Part shown: piece after piece, positions 1 through 12,109 of the stretch
How positions within the stretch are numbered: the stretch's first letter is position 1
Layout of the letters: every line of letters begins with the position of its first letter
Source of the DNA: Archegozetes longisetosus
Lineage: Eukaryota > Arthropoda > Arachnida > Sarcoptiformes > Trhypochthoniidae
Assembly (NCBI GenBank): GCA_018873245.2
Contig: JAEMBT020000005.1
Location: 11,736,001 to 11,800,000, forward strand
Length of the DNA stretch: 64,000 bases
Direction of reading: 5' to 3'
Notes under the pieces: model-generated
What the model saw: the letters and a program-made list of their open reading frames with translations, nothing else
What the model was told of the DNA's origin: nothing
Databases searched by the model: none
Position numbers and translations under genes: made by a program

Positions 1-2979
1 TGCTATGTTTCTTGGGCACAATTCCTATGACGCTATTTAGCTATTAGTACGTGTTCATAATGTACTTTATCTTATCAATGTAACTTTATAAATATATGAA
101 TAACCCTTTGAATACGTCTTCACGCATCACTTTGCTCTAGTTGCTATCGAGTATTAATTAATTTTGAACTATACTTTAATTTTAGTATGAAATGCATATT
201 ATTAATCAGTTATAATTGAATCAGGGATCAATAGACTTATTATAGCTTATGGTTCTTAGAGTTTATTGGATGAGTACTAGCTTTACACTTGTCAAGGATT
301 GAATAGTGAATATTCTAATAATCCATGTATAAAATAATGAGAAACTATTTTTGTATATTTTCATGAAAATTTAATTCTTTTAGATCTTTTTTTATGATAG
401 TTAAAATCGAATGAAATAAAAGCCTGACTTAGTAATTTTCATGACTTAATTCTTTAGAAATGTGACAAATAGTGGAGAATTAATTGAATTTTATTCACAT
501 TCAGTATAACTTTCATAAAATTATGTTTTCCCTCTTAATATAACATGAGCTTTTATGACATCAAACGTGGATGAAAGTGAAGTTGAGACAAATTTTTATG
601 ACTGGATCACAGTATGCTTAAGAGGAAAACCAACAAAGGATAGCAAATCTTGAGTACCGCTTATGTAAGGAACATGATAACAACAATACTTATCATTCGG
701 GTAAAAACTAAAGAAAAATGTTTTTTTATCGCTTTCTCATAATAGAAATGTCAAATAAAACTAATACGTGAAATATTCCTGCCACTTAAATACCTTCTTC
801 CATAGTAATAATCTTAGTTAGCGCTTGTGTAGTCGAATAATTCTTGAAATATAACTTATCTGAGATCTATATAATAATACATAATATAATCCGATAGAGA
901 ATTATTGAATTATTTTTCGAAAATTTACGTTTAAAGGCTTTGAAAATACTAAAAAGTTATACTAGAGAGTACATAATAATCTGATTTACAAAGGTGGAAA
1001 GTTAATAGAATAAGGATAACTTGAAGCGATATTAGAATAATGAGAAAAATTTGATATATTTGACTAAACAGATAAAAGCTGTAAAAAATCAAAAAGATTA
1101 AAAGTCAATTTACATTAGAAACACACTTGAAAAATCGTCAGATAAAATCGTTCTATTCATAAGAAAGTCAGATATTGTTTTTTATTATGCAGTCGAATAA
1201 TCTTTCGAACATATCTCAAAACTTAATTTGATTACAATTTTTATAAGAAATAATGAAATGGCAAGTAAGCAAATATACGTTTAAACATTAAGTAATCATG
1301 TTGTCTTAAAACTCAAATTGCTCAAAGTAAGGCTTCAAAAATTAAAAATCTTAATAACTATGCATAGTTAGAAAGATTTAAATTTAAAAATACAGTTTTT
1401 CATATATATTTTATACAAGTCAAGTGTGTCATAAAATTTAAATTTAAAAGCTGTAATTTAATGTGTATTCGATTTCAAGGTTAATAAAAACATATTTTGG
1501 TTCATTTTTTTCCTTTATGGAGACTTTTGCATATTAATTTTTTCACTTCAAATATTCAAGTCAGTTCTCAAGTTTAATTAAAAGATAATCAATTGAATTT
1601 TAATCAAAAATTGCTAAAGCCTTTAGCTTACAGTAGAACTTTTCTTCAATTAATAAAAAAGTTGAAATATCCAAAAAATTTCAAGAATTTTCATATTAAT
1701 ACTTTTCCATGGGAGTTAATGAACTGAGTTCAGTCATTAATAGTTAAAAATAGTTTGGATCCTAGAATTTCAATAAATCATAAGAAAAATAAGAATAAAA
1801 TCCAAATATCGAGGATTGCAATATTAAAGGAAATCGATATTCAAAGTCGAATATAGAATAGGCTTGACTATAGGTAACCAAATAAAGGACATAAACTGTA
1901 ACTATTTTAAACGCTTATAAGTAGTTTGTTAACTCATATAAACATAAGAATCATGCGATAGTCAACTATATGCCTCTTAAACACTTTTTATCCTTAACAA
2001 ATCATATTCTAATTCAATAATAAAAAGAAAAATCTCATTCTCTCTTAGTAAAAGTGATCTTTTTTCTTACTTTAAGCTAACAATAAAAAACTTGTGAAAA
2101 TGTATTTGTTGTCATGAAAATATAGAAGTTTGTGTTAGCCCTCATTGAATGAAGTTTCTGCGGCAAATCAACATTTCTTATCTTCTTTCTATCTTTCCCT
2201 CAGAAAAAAGTTATCCTTTACATAAGTTTGAAAAAATTTTCCGTAAAAATGAATAAAAATAAATAAAATTTAAATTTTTGCACAAAAGGTATGATAAATT
2301 CAATTCGAGGTTCACAAATTTTCCATTATCTGCTCTGAAATTTACTAATAAATTACAAACTGTTTTGGTGTTATTTTTCAACTTTTTATAGAAAATGTAA
2401 GTTAAATAAAGTTCGCAAAATCCGAAGCAGTTTTTCTTTGAACCTTATTTCAAAATAAAGACATATTATAATCAATAACATCATGAAAAATAAATATAAT
2501 TATTCAAAAATCAAATCAAACTTTCATAAAAACTCCAAGAATAGATGAGGAAAAGAATTCTATTTGATTCAAGTATTGATATTGTCAAAGTTTAAAAAAT
2601 TGACACCAAATTAAAACAAATTTCTACGGACTTCCGGACAGAGAATTTTTCTACATTTCGTGGTTATCGTAGCAAAAAAATCGTAAAAGATTAATTTTTC
2701 GATCATTTTCAGGCCTAAAAATCACTTGATCTTGACAAATATGTAAAGCTGTTGAAAGCTAGAGTTCTTTGAACTATTATTAACCGAAGTTCAACAAAGC
2801 ATATAAAGTAAAAAAATTGTATGTTGTAAAAAACTTGTGTAATATAGAGGACTAACAATATTGTGAATGATCTATTGACAACAAAGATCTAATGCAGAAG
2901 TCAGTTTCAAGAGAAGCAAAAAAATTATATTTAGCTAAGCAATTAGGTATAAAATAGAAAAAAGATTATGGATTAATAC
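1..2979. other. Gene A intron 4 (partial)
   Basis: AT-rich DNA downstream of gene A exon 4. No exon with matching phase and Side-like protein sequence was found. By the spacing in gene B (exon 4 to exon 5 is about 3.5 kb) gene A exon 5 should fall just left of base 1. From about base 2040 rightwards the sequence aligns with gene B intron 4 from about 42120. Left of that I could not see similarity to gene B. No RNA gene or repeat of note is visible. Confidence 0.6.
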
Positions 2980-3019
2980 CTGCTCTGTTTCTGGCGTCGA
3001 GAGTGAAAATCGGAGTCAA
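2980..3019 (-). CDS. side-like: Gene A exon 4: Side-like Ig domain 1, middle part
   Basis: Forty bases, phase 0 to phase 1, flanked on the minus strand by an AG acceptor and a GTATTA donor. It encodes LTPIFTLDARNRA plus the first base of a Gly codon. After exon 3 this gives the Side-family Ig1 pattern of tryptophan-tyrosine-lysine-acidic followed by a 'TPIFTLDAR' strand. The gene B counterpart (43354-43393) differs by three synonymous changes and one Asn-to-Arg replacement. The next exon lies outside the window to the left. Confidence 0.85.
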
Positions 3020-3158
3020 CTTTTATGTTTACGTTGAATGCGATTAATTAACAGAAAGAAATTGTTTCATTAGTTGTGGAATAAGATCGAATCCAACGAA
3101 TTGAAAGATACGTAAAAAATTTGCATTGATATAGAATTTTCAATTGATGCCTGTATAC

Positions 3159-3236
3159 CTGATCGTCTTTGTACCACAGTATAAGAACGACTTGATCTTC
3201 AATAGTTGATGGCGTTATGTCACACGGAAGTAATGC
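3159..3236 (-). CDS. side-like: Gene A exon 3: Side-like Ig domain 1, first half
   Basis: Seventy-eight bases, phase 0 at both ends, between an acceptor ending TTGTAG and a GTATAC donor. It encodes 26 residues starting ALLPCDITPSTIEDQ and ending LWYKDDQ. It carries the first Ig1 cysteine (LPC) and the core tryptophan (LWY). The 'LPCDITP' strand and 'WYKDD' are hallmarks of the arthropod Sidestep family. It differs from gene B exon 3 (43614-43691) at two bases, both synonymous, which indicates purifying selection on both copies. Confidence 0.9.
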
Positions 3237-3821
3237 CTACAACAAAGTTGTATAAAAAGAGGGTATTTTCTCATATTTTACGCGAATTGAATTCTAAGTT
3301 CCCATTCGCTTGCAAAATGTGATCATATATTTCCCTTAAGAAAATGATCACTTCTTGAATATGGCTCTAAAAAGCTATTACCTAATGATGAAAATAATGT
3401 GAGATAGGCGAAATGTTTTTAACTTTCGATATCTCTCCGAATGATTTAAATACTTGCTTTAACTTATAACATTTGTTCGCGAGTAATTTTGAACATATTT
3501 AAAAAGCGAGCTTCATATTTCTATAGACATATGATGATCGATAAAACAGTGCTCGAAATTTTACTTATCATAAATTATGATTAATTTATATCTTATGCCA
3601 ATTTTCAATAATTTTAACTGTGCATCAAACTAAGGTTTAAAATTTAATATAATTTGAAGTAAACAAACATCATTTTGAGCTGCAAAATTCAATAAAAGTG
3701 AAAAATAAATTTAAGTGCAATGCAAGAAAATCTTGGTATTCAACAAGCATAACTAAAATCTCTATTTTTCAGTTACATATTTGTCCTTTAAATCGAAATA
3801 TGAAAAATATAAAAGACATAC

Positions 3822-3856
3822 CTTTCCATTTAATAAAGTTGTCAATAGAATTGATG
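3822..3856 (-). CDS. side-like: Gene A exon 2: N-terminal strand of Ig domain 1
   Basis: A 35-base microexon, phase 1 to phase 0, with acceptor TTTATAG and a strong GTATGT donor. It encodes SILLTTLLNGK after a codon shared with exon 1. Joined to exon 3 it gives 'LLNGK-ALLPCDI', matching the 'gGkaxLPCDI' start of Side Ig1 domains. The gene B copy (44309-44343) differs at two bases, both synonymous. With exon 1 at 27975-28089 the shared codon is GCA (Ala). The intron before it would be about 24 kb. Confidence 0.85.
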
Positions 3857-4608
3857 CTATAAATAGAAAAAATGAATATATTACAAAAATAAGAGCAAAC
3901 TGATGAATATAACTGTAAAAGTCAAAAGTGAACGAAGAGAGAGAGAGTAAAAAATTCTATTTAGACTGTTTTGTTGAGAATAAACTAACAGAGCATTCTG
4001 CGTTAATGTTCATTACATTTAAAACATTATTACATAAGTCTTAGTAACAAATATATAGATATTAAAACATTCATACAATAGGTTTTATGTTCCAAGTGTT
4101 CAGTATATGAAACATAAATTTTCACTCTCCCAAAAAATATTTTAATTGAAACATAGGAGACTTGACAGTAATGACATTTTGTCGAAATAAAATAAGTTTA
4201 ATATTAGAGAATTTATTTGTTGTAGCAGAAATTTGTCGTATATCTGAAACTTATTCGCTTTCTTTGGAATTTTAGAAGTTTTATTTTAATAAAAGAATAA
4301 CTTCTAGTGAATTATTCTTCAGTCATGTTTGAAGTTTTCTAAAAATGTGATGAAAAAAGTTTTACTTTTCTTTAAAATAACTATGTTTAAGTAGTTTAAA
4401 GAGTTTATCTTAAAACTCAGGTGTAATAATCATGTAGAAACAAAATCCAAAATCAGCACTGAGTTTAAATTTCTATCTTTTTATCCGAATTTGTTTCTAT
4501 AGTGATTTCTAATTCCAGTAAAATAGTAAGAATACAATCAGAAAACCTCTGTCTCTTAAAAGAAAAGCTTTTTCAATGTGATTGGAAAGAGTAAACCGAA
4601 CATAATCT

Positions 4609-4840
4609 AACTGTAAGCCGAAGACTAGTCCATAAGCCTTAATGAAAAAAATGATCAAATAGTAATAGAAAAGTATTGCTAACAAATACGTCAAAAGAGA
4701 TAAACAAAACAATAGTAAGTCTCTCAACAATCGGTGTCAACAAAATTCAGTTTTGATTCTTCAAAAGACACTAAGTTTGTTAGCAATGAAGTGATAATAT
4801 TGTCTTGATTCAATTTAAAGATTGTTAGCTTTCAATTAGA
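4609..4840. promoter_or_regulatory. Conserved intronic block 1, gene A copy
   Basis: About 230 bases that closely match 45101-45330 in gene B intron 1, including exact runs of 30 or more bases (for example around 4738-4774). The frame of the overlapping minus-strand ORF is broken by a one-base indel between copies, so conservation is not at protein level. A cis-regulatory role is inferred from conservation alone. Confidence 0.35.
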
Positions 4841-7800
4841 TGTTGAAACACTTTATTCTATTGATTGTTTTGACTCAATATTCGATTGTGTATGAATTTA
4901 TTACATAGTATTGCGATCAAAATAGAATTCAGGGTTTTTAGGAAGGATTCTGTGAGACTTTTAGTTTGGATAAAGATTAATGTTTGTTGCTAGCTTTCAG
5001 TCGAAAATCGCTGATTAGATGTTTTTCATGAGCCGTTCAAATTTTAAACAAAGCCAATTGCGAGCATTATTCATGAAAATACTTTTAAGGTTGTCATCAC
5101 GTTCTCTAAGTGTCAGCAATGACTAAATCTCAACCTAATTGTAACTGAAATAGTTAAAATAAAACTTCAAACTATAGTTTTTAAAATGGTCTAATTACTA
5201 TACATTGATGTTGATCGCATTTATATTCATCATAATTGTTTAAGTTATTATAACTTGTGTAGCGTTCATATAGGATTGGGATTGTTGATATAGTGATAGC
5301 TTCTCCGGTTAATGAACGTGCCTACCATTGATCTAAAAAAATGTTATACGTTGTTTCAAGTCTCATACCATCTTTTTAACCCTTGGTAAAACAATTTGAT
5401 TTGAAGCATAAAAATACAATCAAGACTTAATTGATTTAGTAAAGAAGAACAAGAGGAAAATCATTAAATTGAAAAACAATTATAATAATTATATGTTAGC
5501 TATAAATAGTATACAAATAATAACAATAAATAAGTAGTCTATGAATAGAAAACTAATACATTGATAGTTAGGTTTTCGTAGCTTAGTGTTGGAAGCATTT
5601 ACTTCATTGATAAGATCGATAGCTTGTCTGCAAAAATATATTTATATTTATGTAATTTTTCTTCTCTTTTAGCGGATGAAATGAAAAAGAAGAAATTAAG
5701 TTATATAAAAAATACTATTGAGAACGTGCACAATGTCTAAGCTTTTTACTAACATAGTTTTTCCATAGAAAAGTTATGAAAATTAACAGAGAATTTGAAA
5801 CAAATGCTATGCCTTTTGCTTGAGTTTTTGGAATTTATATAAGAAGAAGAAGAAAGTCCGATTGAAATATAAAACTTACAAAAGTTTCGAGATAATTTTA
5901 TGGCTTGAAAACAGAGATTCTGACATCTTTAATTTACATATTGTTCTGAGAAATGTAAAAATTTATGCCAAAAAACCAATATTTATGAAAAAGAAAAATT
6001 TATCCTTAAAGGCAAAAATGCTTGACAAGAATTTGAATTATTTACTGAAAAGTAATTCCAGACTTTATGAGTTTGCAAAACTTCTTAATAACGCCTTAAA
6101 TGACACTTTCTCTCAATGCAAGCAAATTGGTAGATGAAAACATAGTACTTAGCTTTAAAAATAATTGCTATTCAATACTGTATTTCATTTTGGCAAAAGC
6201 AAATTTAATTAAGTTTAAACACTTTGTGGTATGCAGAAAAATCGATTATAAATTTATTTTTCTGGTCATTCATTTTATGCATGACTGAGTTTTTAATTAC
6301 CGATCGATCGACTAGTTTAATTCAATTTATAATATACTGTACTTCAGTCAGGCTTCTATTTTAATTCAATTCCATATTATTTATAAAGCTTCTAATTTAA
6401 TTTTAAAAATTCAGATGCACATAAAATAATTACTACTTTTGCTTGAAAATTAATCATGAAAATTCACTTCAAAAATAATTAATTGAATGGTTATGGTTCT
6501 AAGCATGTTTTATATGCTTAACTTTGTAAGAATATTTCTTGAGTCGATGCTATTTAAAAGAATAGGCTAAAAATACAGCTAACGAATAAGCAGAATTTTT
6601 AAATTTATAAGTACTCAATTTTTTAACGGATCATCCACTCGCTTGAGAGTTATTTTCATCTCAAACAAAAATTTATCAAATTTTTATGGTTGGTATTTCT
6701 ATAGATTGAAAAACTTAAGAATTTTGCTCTGAGTTTTACCAGTTCGTAATTATTGTCTTTAAAGTTCAAAATAACCAAAGAACTCATTTACACTCGAAAT
6801 ACGTTTGATTAACCTTTAATTCTCATGATGGGCTTATTATCTCAGTAACGGAATTTAACACCTAATGAAAGCATGGTTCTATTGAGCTCATAGCTCAAGA
6901 TTAACCTCAAGTTTAAGTACTTTATTGTTTTGAGAGATTTTGAAAGATTGAAGACTTATTTATTAGAACATAATTACTTACAAAAGATTACTTAAGGCAT
7001 AATATAACTCGATGTCGGGTAGCCGTCACTCAACTATTATTACTACAAACATACCAAAAGTTGACATTTTATTAAAGCTGAATATTTCTGTTTTAATGCA
7101 TGAATGCTTTCATTTCTTGCCATTCCTAATATTCTCCGTATTATGATATCATTCGATAAATTCCTAACAGTCATATAGTCCTTAACCAGTGGTTCTCATT
7201 TCAGAAGTAAAAAGTAAACTAAAAGTCATTTCAAAATTTAATAAATTCATCATAACTTCAAAGTTATTCATAGCGATAAAACTTTGAGAGTATTTTGAAT
7301 AATAATTTATACTAAAAGCATACTCTTGGAAACATTTGTTCATTCAGTTTATGTCCACTTACTATGACTCAGATGCATAGATTACTTGATCTGAAATCGT
7401 TTTGATAGTAAAAAGAAGTTTCAAATTATTCTGATCTGAAAAAACACTTTTTTACTCAGTTTTTCTTAAGTGAATCTCTATTGAATGGTTCTATCATTAG
7501 CTGCACATAAAAAGTTACTCTACTTTTAGATGCATTAAAAGTTAGCAATCTTTTGAAGATTAAGCTAAATTATTGAATTTTGTGTATAAATGCATGAAAA
7601 TTAATTCCAATAAATTAATTTTCATTTCCATTAATAGCCATTAAATATTCAGTAGAAAAACGGAACCAAAAATCAATGTTTTATTTACAACCAAACACTA
7701 AAAGCCTTTGATATATTTAGTGATAGGCTCAAAACAATGCATTATTTAAATTGAAGTCATAGAGGACTATTTGTATAATTGAATAAATTTTTTCTGATAG

Positions 7801-8319
7801 TGAATTCTATTTGAAGATATTTTAGTTTTTTAGGCTCAAAAATCAAATATCTGTATAGGATAGGGTATTTTTAATTAGAATTTCAAATTTATTCTTCTCG
7901 ATCACACATGCTATTAATTCCAATTGATTCTAATCGAAAATTGATTAAATCTGAGGCGTGGGTGGAATAACAATTAGAAACTTGATCGTAGATTCTGAAC
8001 AACAGTTACTATAAAGAATTTTATTGAATAATATACACAACGATAATGGATAAGATCTTGGATTTTGAGTGAAAGGCCTTAATCGTCATTAGATAAGTAA
8101 TAGTCGGAATACATGAAAGTCTCAAAATTTAAAAAACCTAAACCACAATTCTATTGATAAGAAATGAAAATTTACTTTTCAAAATGTATTGTATGAATGT
8201 ATAAGTTTTCATATCGATATACTTAAAAACGGAGTCTTATGAAAGACTTTTTCAATACTCTGCATATCCAGAATCTTGAAAAACCACAATAGCAGAAGAA
8301 TATACATAATACATATTTT

Positions 8320-8520
8320 TCTTTCTATCTAAACATTAAATAATATGATTATCAGTGAAATTGATGTCTCAGTACTTATATATTCATCAGTAAAATGGAA
8401 AGAAGAAAATTTATGAATAAATGGGCAGAACTTGACTTATAGTCAGTTTTATATAGTTTAGGATAAGAGACAGAAAGCATTATAATGTAATGCATGAATG
8501 CTCACAACACTCATTGAGAA
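8320..8520. promoter_or_regulatory. Conserved intronic block 2, gene A copy
   Basis: Matches 50634-50830 in gene B intron 1. It includes a 54-base run without a difference (8406-8459 against 50718-50771). There is no shared reading frame and no splice-site arrangement that fits the gene models. It is best read as a conserved non-coding element, possibly an intronic enhancer of the side-like genes. Confidence 0.4.
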
Positions 8521-9160
8521 TGAAGGACAGAAAATATATAATTTCTATTAGAGTAAAACCCAATTTAATACAAAATGTGTTTCGTTCAAACGAGAAATAT
8601 CTATCTATGCATTAGTTCGAGCATAACATTAGAAGAAAATGATTCTTCCAATTTATAGATTTTGTGCAAGTTTAAATATATATCAATTTTTAAAATTTAA
8701 TTTAAGAAAAATCTTCGGAAAATTGAAAAGAAGTGTTTTTCATGTAAACTTTTATTGAGAATTTTCGATAAAGGCCTGAATACTTTTTACCTAAACTTGA
8801 TAGAAAAAGTGAAGTTTTTGTGCAAAAAATCTTTTTCTCAAAGTCATGGAAAGAAAGATAAGTTGCATTTAATACAACACGTTTCTATACAACTTATATT
8901 TGATGGTCAGACATAAGGATTCTTAGAAGTGAAATACACTTCTTGTGTGAAGATCGCATACTTCAAAAGAAGTAAAATGTTTTTTATACTCAAAATTTTT
9001 ATTCTCACAAATCTGTTTATTATAACTTGAAATCTTGGCATCTGAAAACGTGAAGATTTTTTGGTTAGTGAGAGACGCATTTCACGTAATGATCGATTAG
9101 AGTAACTATTTTGGAGTCAATTCAGGATTAGCGTCACATTCACTCAACAATAAAAGTTAT

Positions 9161-9662
9161 CAGAGTTGAGATTTTCTGGTGTTAGAAAGTGATAAAATCG
9201 GACTGTGATCGGTGCTTAAAATACTAAAAGTCGGTGCTCAAAATCAATGAGTCGGGTAGTAAAATTTAAAGATTTTTTTCTCTCATATTTTGAAAAGATT
9301 ATAAACTTAAATCAAGCTGAGAGAAGCTACCTTTCAAAATTAAACTTCAATTTAAAATAAACTATTGACAAAATTACCATATATGAACTTATTTCCAAAA
9401 ATGAGCTCTGAAGAAATTTTTCGACTTTAACTGGATTATTAATTTTTATTCTCTTAAACGTGAAGAATAAATGAATTTACTGTTTTCGATGATCCCTCGA
9501 AAGATCAGTGATCTACAGAAATTCAGGTGTTTATGTCTTAAATCAGGGAATGTAATTAAGTTTTATATTTAAAATCCTTAATACTTGATTGGACGGATCT
9601 TATTTTCTACTAAGTTTGACACACGGAAAAAATCCAGTGATCACCAAAAAGTCTCATCCCTG
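9161..9662. mobile_element. hAT-like non-autonomous element (MITE) in gene A intron 1
   Basis: A 502-base segment present in gene A intron 1 and absent from the aligned position in gene B (near 51471). Its ends form imperfect terminal inverted repeats: CAGAGTTGAGATTTTCTGGT at the left and, read on the minus strand, CAGGGATGAGACTTTTTGGT at the right, 16 of 20 positions alike. Ends of the form CAGNG are typical of hAT transposons. The 8-bp flanks (aaagttat and gaaataac) are not a clean target-site duplication, so the insertion is old or the edges are slightly off. It has no coding capacity. Confidence 0.5.
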
Positions 9663-12109
9663 GAAATAACAATACAATAACAGATGCACTAAACATGAAA
9701 TGCACACCTTCTCGTAGAAGAAAAAACTAGTATTCGATATAACTAGAAGAATAACACACTTTCAGGTTATACTAGCGTCTAATGCGATGGTCTGACCAAA
9801 TGCCACATAATTTACTTTCTCTGTATATAATGTATCGGAAAACCATATATTTTCCCTCCTTTATATATAGACAGAAGCGATTGTTAGGCTTTCGAGGAAC
9901 AACTTAAGTCAAGTTTTATACGCTTTCATATATTTCAGGTTTTAATGATATGCAGTGATTTGTCGAAAATTTAAGATAATTATTGTATTCTATAGTTGAC
10001 TCATAAGTTACTATCTGTTTTTCTATTCTATCCTCAATTTTTATATGAATTTTTTGTCCCAAAGCATTTTGATTTGACTCTATGAAACATTTGTTCTTAA
10101 GTTAAAAGCAATAGAATTAAGAGTTGCATTCACGGTTGATTTCAAGTCTCTAGGCTTCAGATTAGGGAAACAAACTGACAATTGGACACATGCAGAGAAC
10201 ATAGTTTTTCATATTCACTATAGAGTAATAGCGCAAACAATTTGACTTTTTTTGATGCATTAATAATGTATAGAATTTTTCTTTTATGAGCCGAAACTTG
10301 AAGCTTAATCTTTTTATTTACGGTCTATTGATTAAAGTGAGCACAGTTTGAACGTTAAAGCAATTGAAATAAAAGTTTAATAGCATTATCTGTTGTGGGC
10401 AAGAGTCTGATAATGAATTTCGCTATTTTCTAAATCATAAATTAATAGAAGACAGATATTCAAAAATTATTGCTCAAAATTTAGTAAAAGTTATACCTAT
10501 TATTAATCATCGATAAGAAACAAAAGAATACCGTCTTATCCAAAAACTGCATTAATAAGACTTTGCTATCATTCAGAATAGGTATTACCTCATGAGTAAT
10601 GGAAAGTTGATTATTAAGAAGGATTCGAGGAATCAATACTAGAATCTAATAATAACTGAAACAAGTAAAAAGAATGAAATAATGGTTCAGTACCTAAACT
10701 ATGGAGACCTGAACGTAATGCTGATATCATTAAACATAACCCTTATTCAGATACAAGTAAACTGATGTAACTTTAATGCAATGCAATGTCTGCCACTTAA
10801 CAAGTTTTCCAATCTCTCATCAGTTTTCGTATGAAAACCTTGTTATTGACTAAGAATTATCTTTTCGCTACCCTTTATTCTCTTACTCTTTTCTCTTGTA
10901 TTTCTAGTAAAACTCAAAGTTTTGCTTTTTTTTCTCTCATTCCGCTAATCCGAAGGCATGAAACACTTCTGGGATTGTGCTCTGCGTTCATTATGTCGTT
11001 ACGCCTGATATCACACTCTCTTCAGTCACTTCACTCTCTAGTATGTGTTGGACTTTCTATTCAACTATAATTTTTGTTTTGTTCGACTCAACAGCTAAAT
11101 AATTGCATTCAATCTTAACCTAAAATAGCTGATGGCCGAAGCTTTCACAGCAAAAATATGATGAATTATAAGTTTTTATCGCTTTTCAATGTTCAGCTGG
11201 TTCAGATACTTGTTTCTGCCTATTCTATGTATAACTCTATAGAACATTGAGTTTAGATTATATTCCTATACAAAATAGTTGTATTGCTTTGCTTTCAAAT
11301 TCAATTCAATTGCTTTATCACTCTTACTTTTAAATTTCTGAATTACAACTTTGTGAATGAGAATTAATTAGTAATAACGAACTTTCTTTAATCTAAGATA
11401 GCTCATATATTGATGAAATAATTTTGAATATACTAGATATTAAGCTAATATAGCCTTTTGGAGTACGCGACTAGTTTTTATTAAAGATCTTAAGATGTAA
11501 AATTAATTATGGTTATTTAGAATTTCAGAACGTTTAATGTGATGACTGTAGACTTAGAACTTTAACAAAAGAATTGTATACTTGACTATTATACTTTTAA
11601 AGTAATAAATTGACTCTCACAGCTACTCAACATTGATTAATAAAACCTATAGGTTGATAAAGAAAAATATGAACACCTTGCTTAAGGATTAATATTTGGA
11701 AAAACAGAAATAAAAATCGCTTCTTGGGCCATATATTGAGAACAAAACTATTGATTTAGACTTTTAGATGAAGGGCTAAAATAAAATCTTATTTATAAAT
11801 GTGTCATATGATCAAAAAGATAGACAAAGGATTTTCAGAATTATTAGTTTTTTCTACTTTTCCTCTTGTCTAATAAGTCTGTTGAGACTTAACTTTGTCT
11901 TCTTTTTAATATGAAGAACACTTCGACAGATGTTCTTATAATTCGCTGTCAATAATAAAAAGGCTTGAAATAACTTTTGAAATTTTTTTAATTAAATTAA
12001 GTGTTTCAACGTTTATATTAAAAGAGCTTTGTTATTATTAAGTTTGTTAAGCGTCTTATTTAATAACAAACTAAAGAGATTTTAAGAAAGTAATTGTCGA
12101 TTTATTTTC
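9663..12109. other. Gene A intron 1, middle part; patchy conservation with gene B
   Basis: No exon identified. Segments aligning with gene B intron 1 include 9663-9870 (with 51474-51680), 10250-10320 (with 52075-52145), 10670-10780 (with 53680-53770; a 27-base identical run spans 10678-10704) and 10800-11170 (with 53810-54180). The plus-strand ORF at 10831-11070 is not kept in the gene B copy. Confidence 0.5.

Larger units (their letters stand above)
3857..9160. other. Gene A intron 1, proximal part; no exon seen
   Basis: Non-coding AT-rich DNA just upstream of exon 2. Several stretches align with gene B intron 1: about 3857-4225 with 44344-44712, 4609-4840 with 45101-45330, 5551-5620 with 46050-46115, 6070-6310 with 46560-46765, 7010-7110 with 49315-49420, 7640-7760 with 49935-50050, 7940-7990 with 50240-50290, and 8320-8520 with 50634-50830. 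The ORFs that occur here (for example 5820-6137 plus strand, 4509-4730 minus strand) are interrupted in the other copy and look fortuitous. Confidence 0.55.

Noticed and set aside
5820-6137. 105-codon plus-strand ORF
   Set aside because: Lys/Leu/Asn/Phe-rich composition as expected by chance; the matching gene B region (46230-46610) has no such frame.
10831-11070. Plus-strand 79-codon ORF with signal-like start
   Set aside because: The region is conserved with gene B at 53810-54180, but the frame is broken there.
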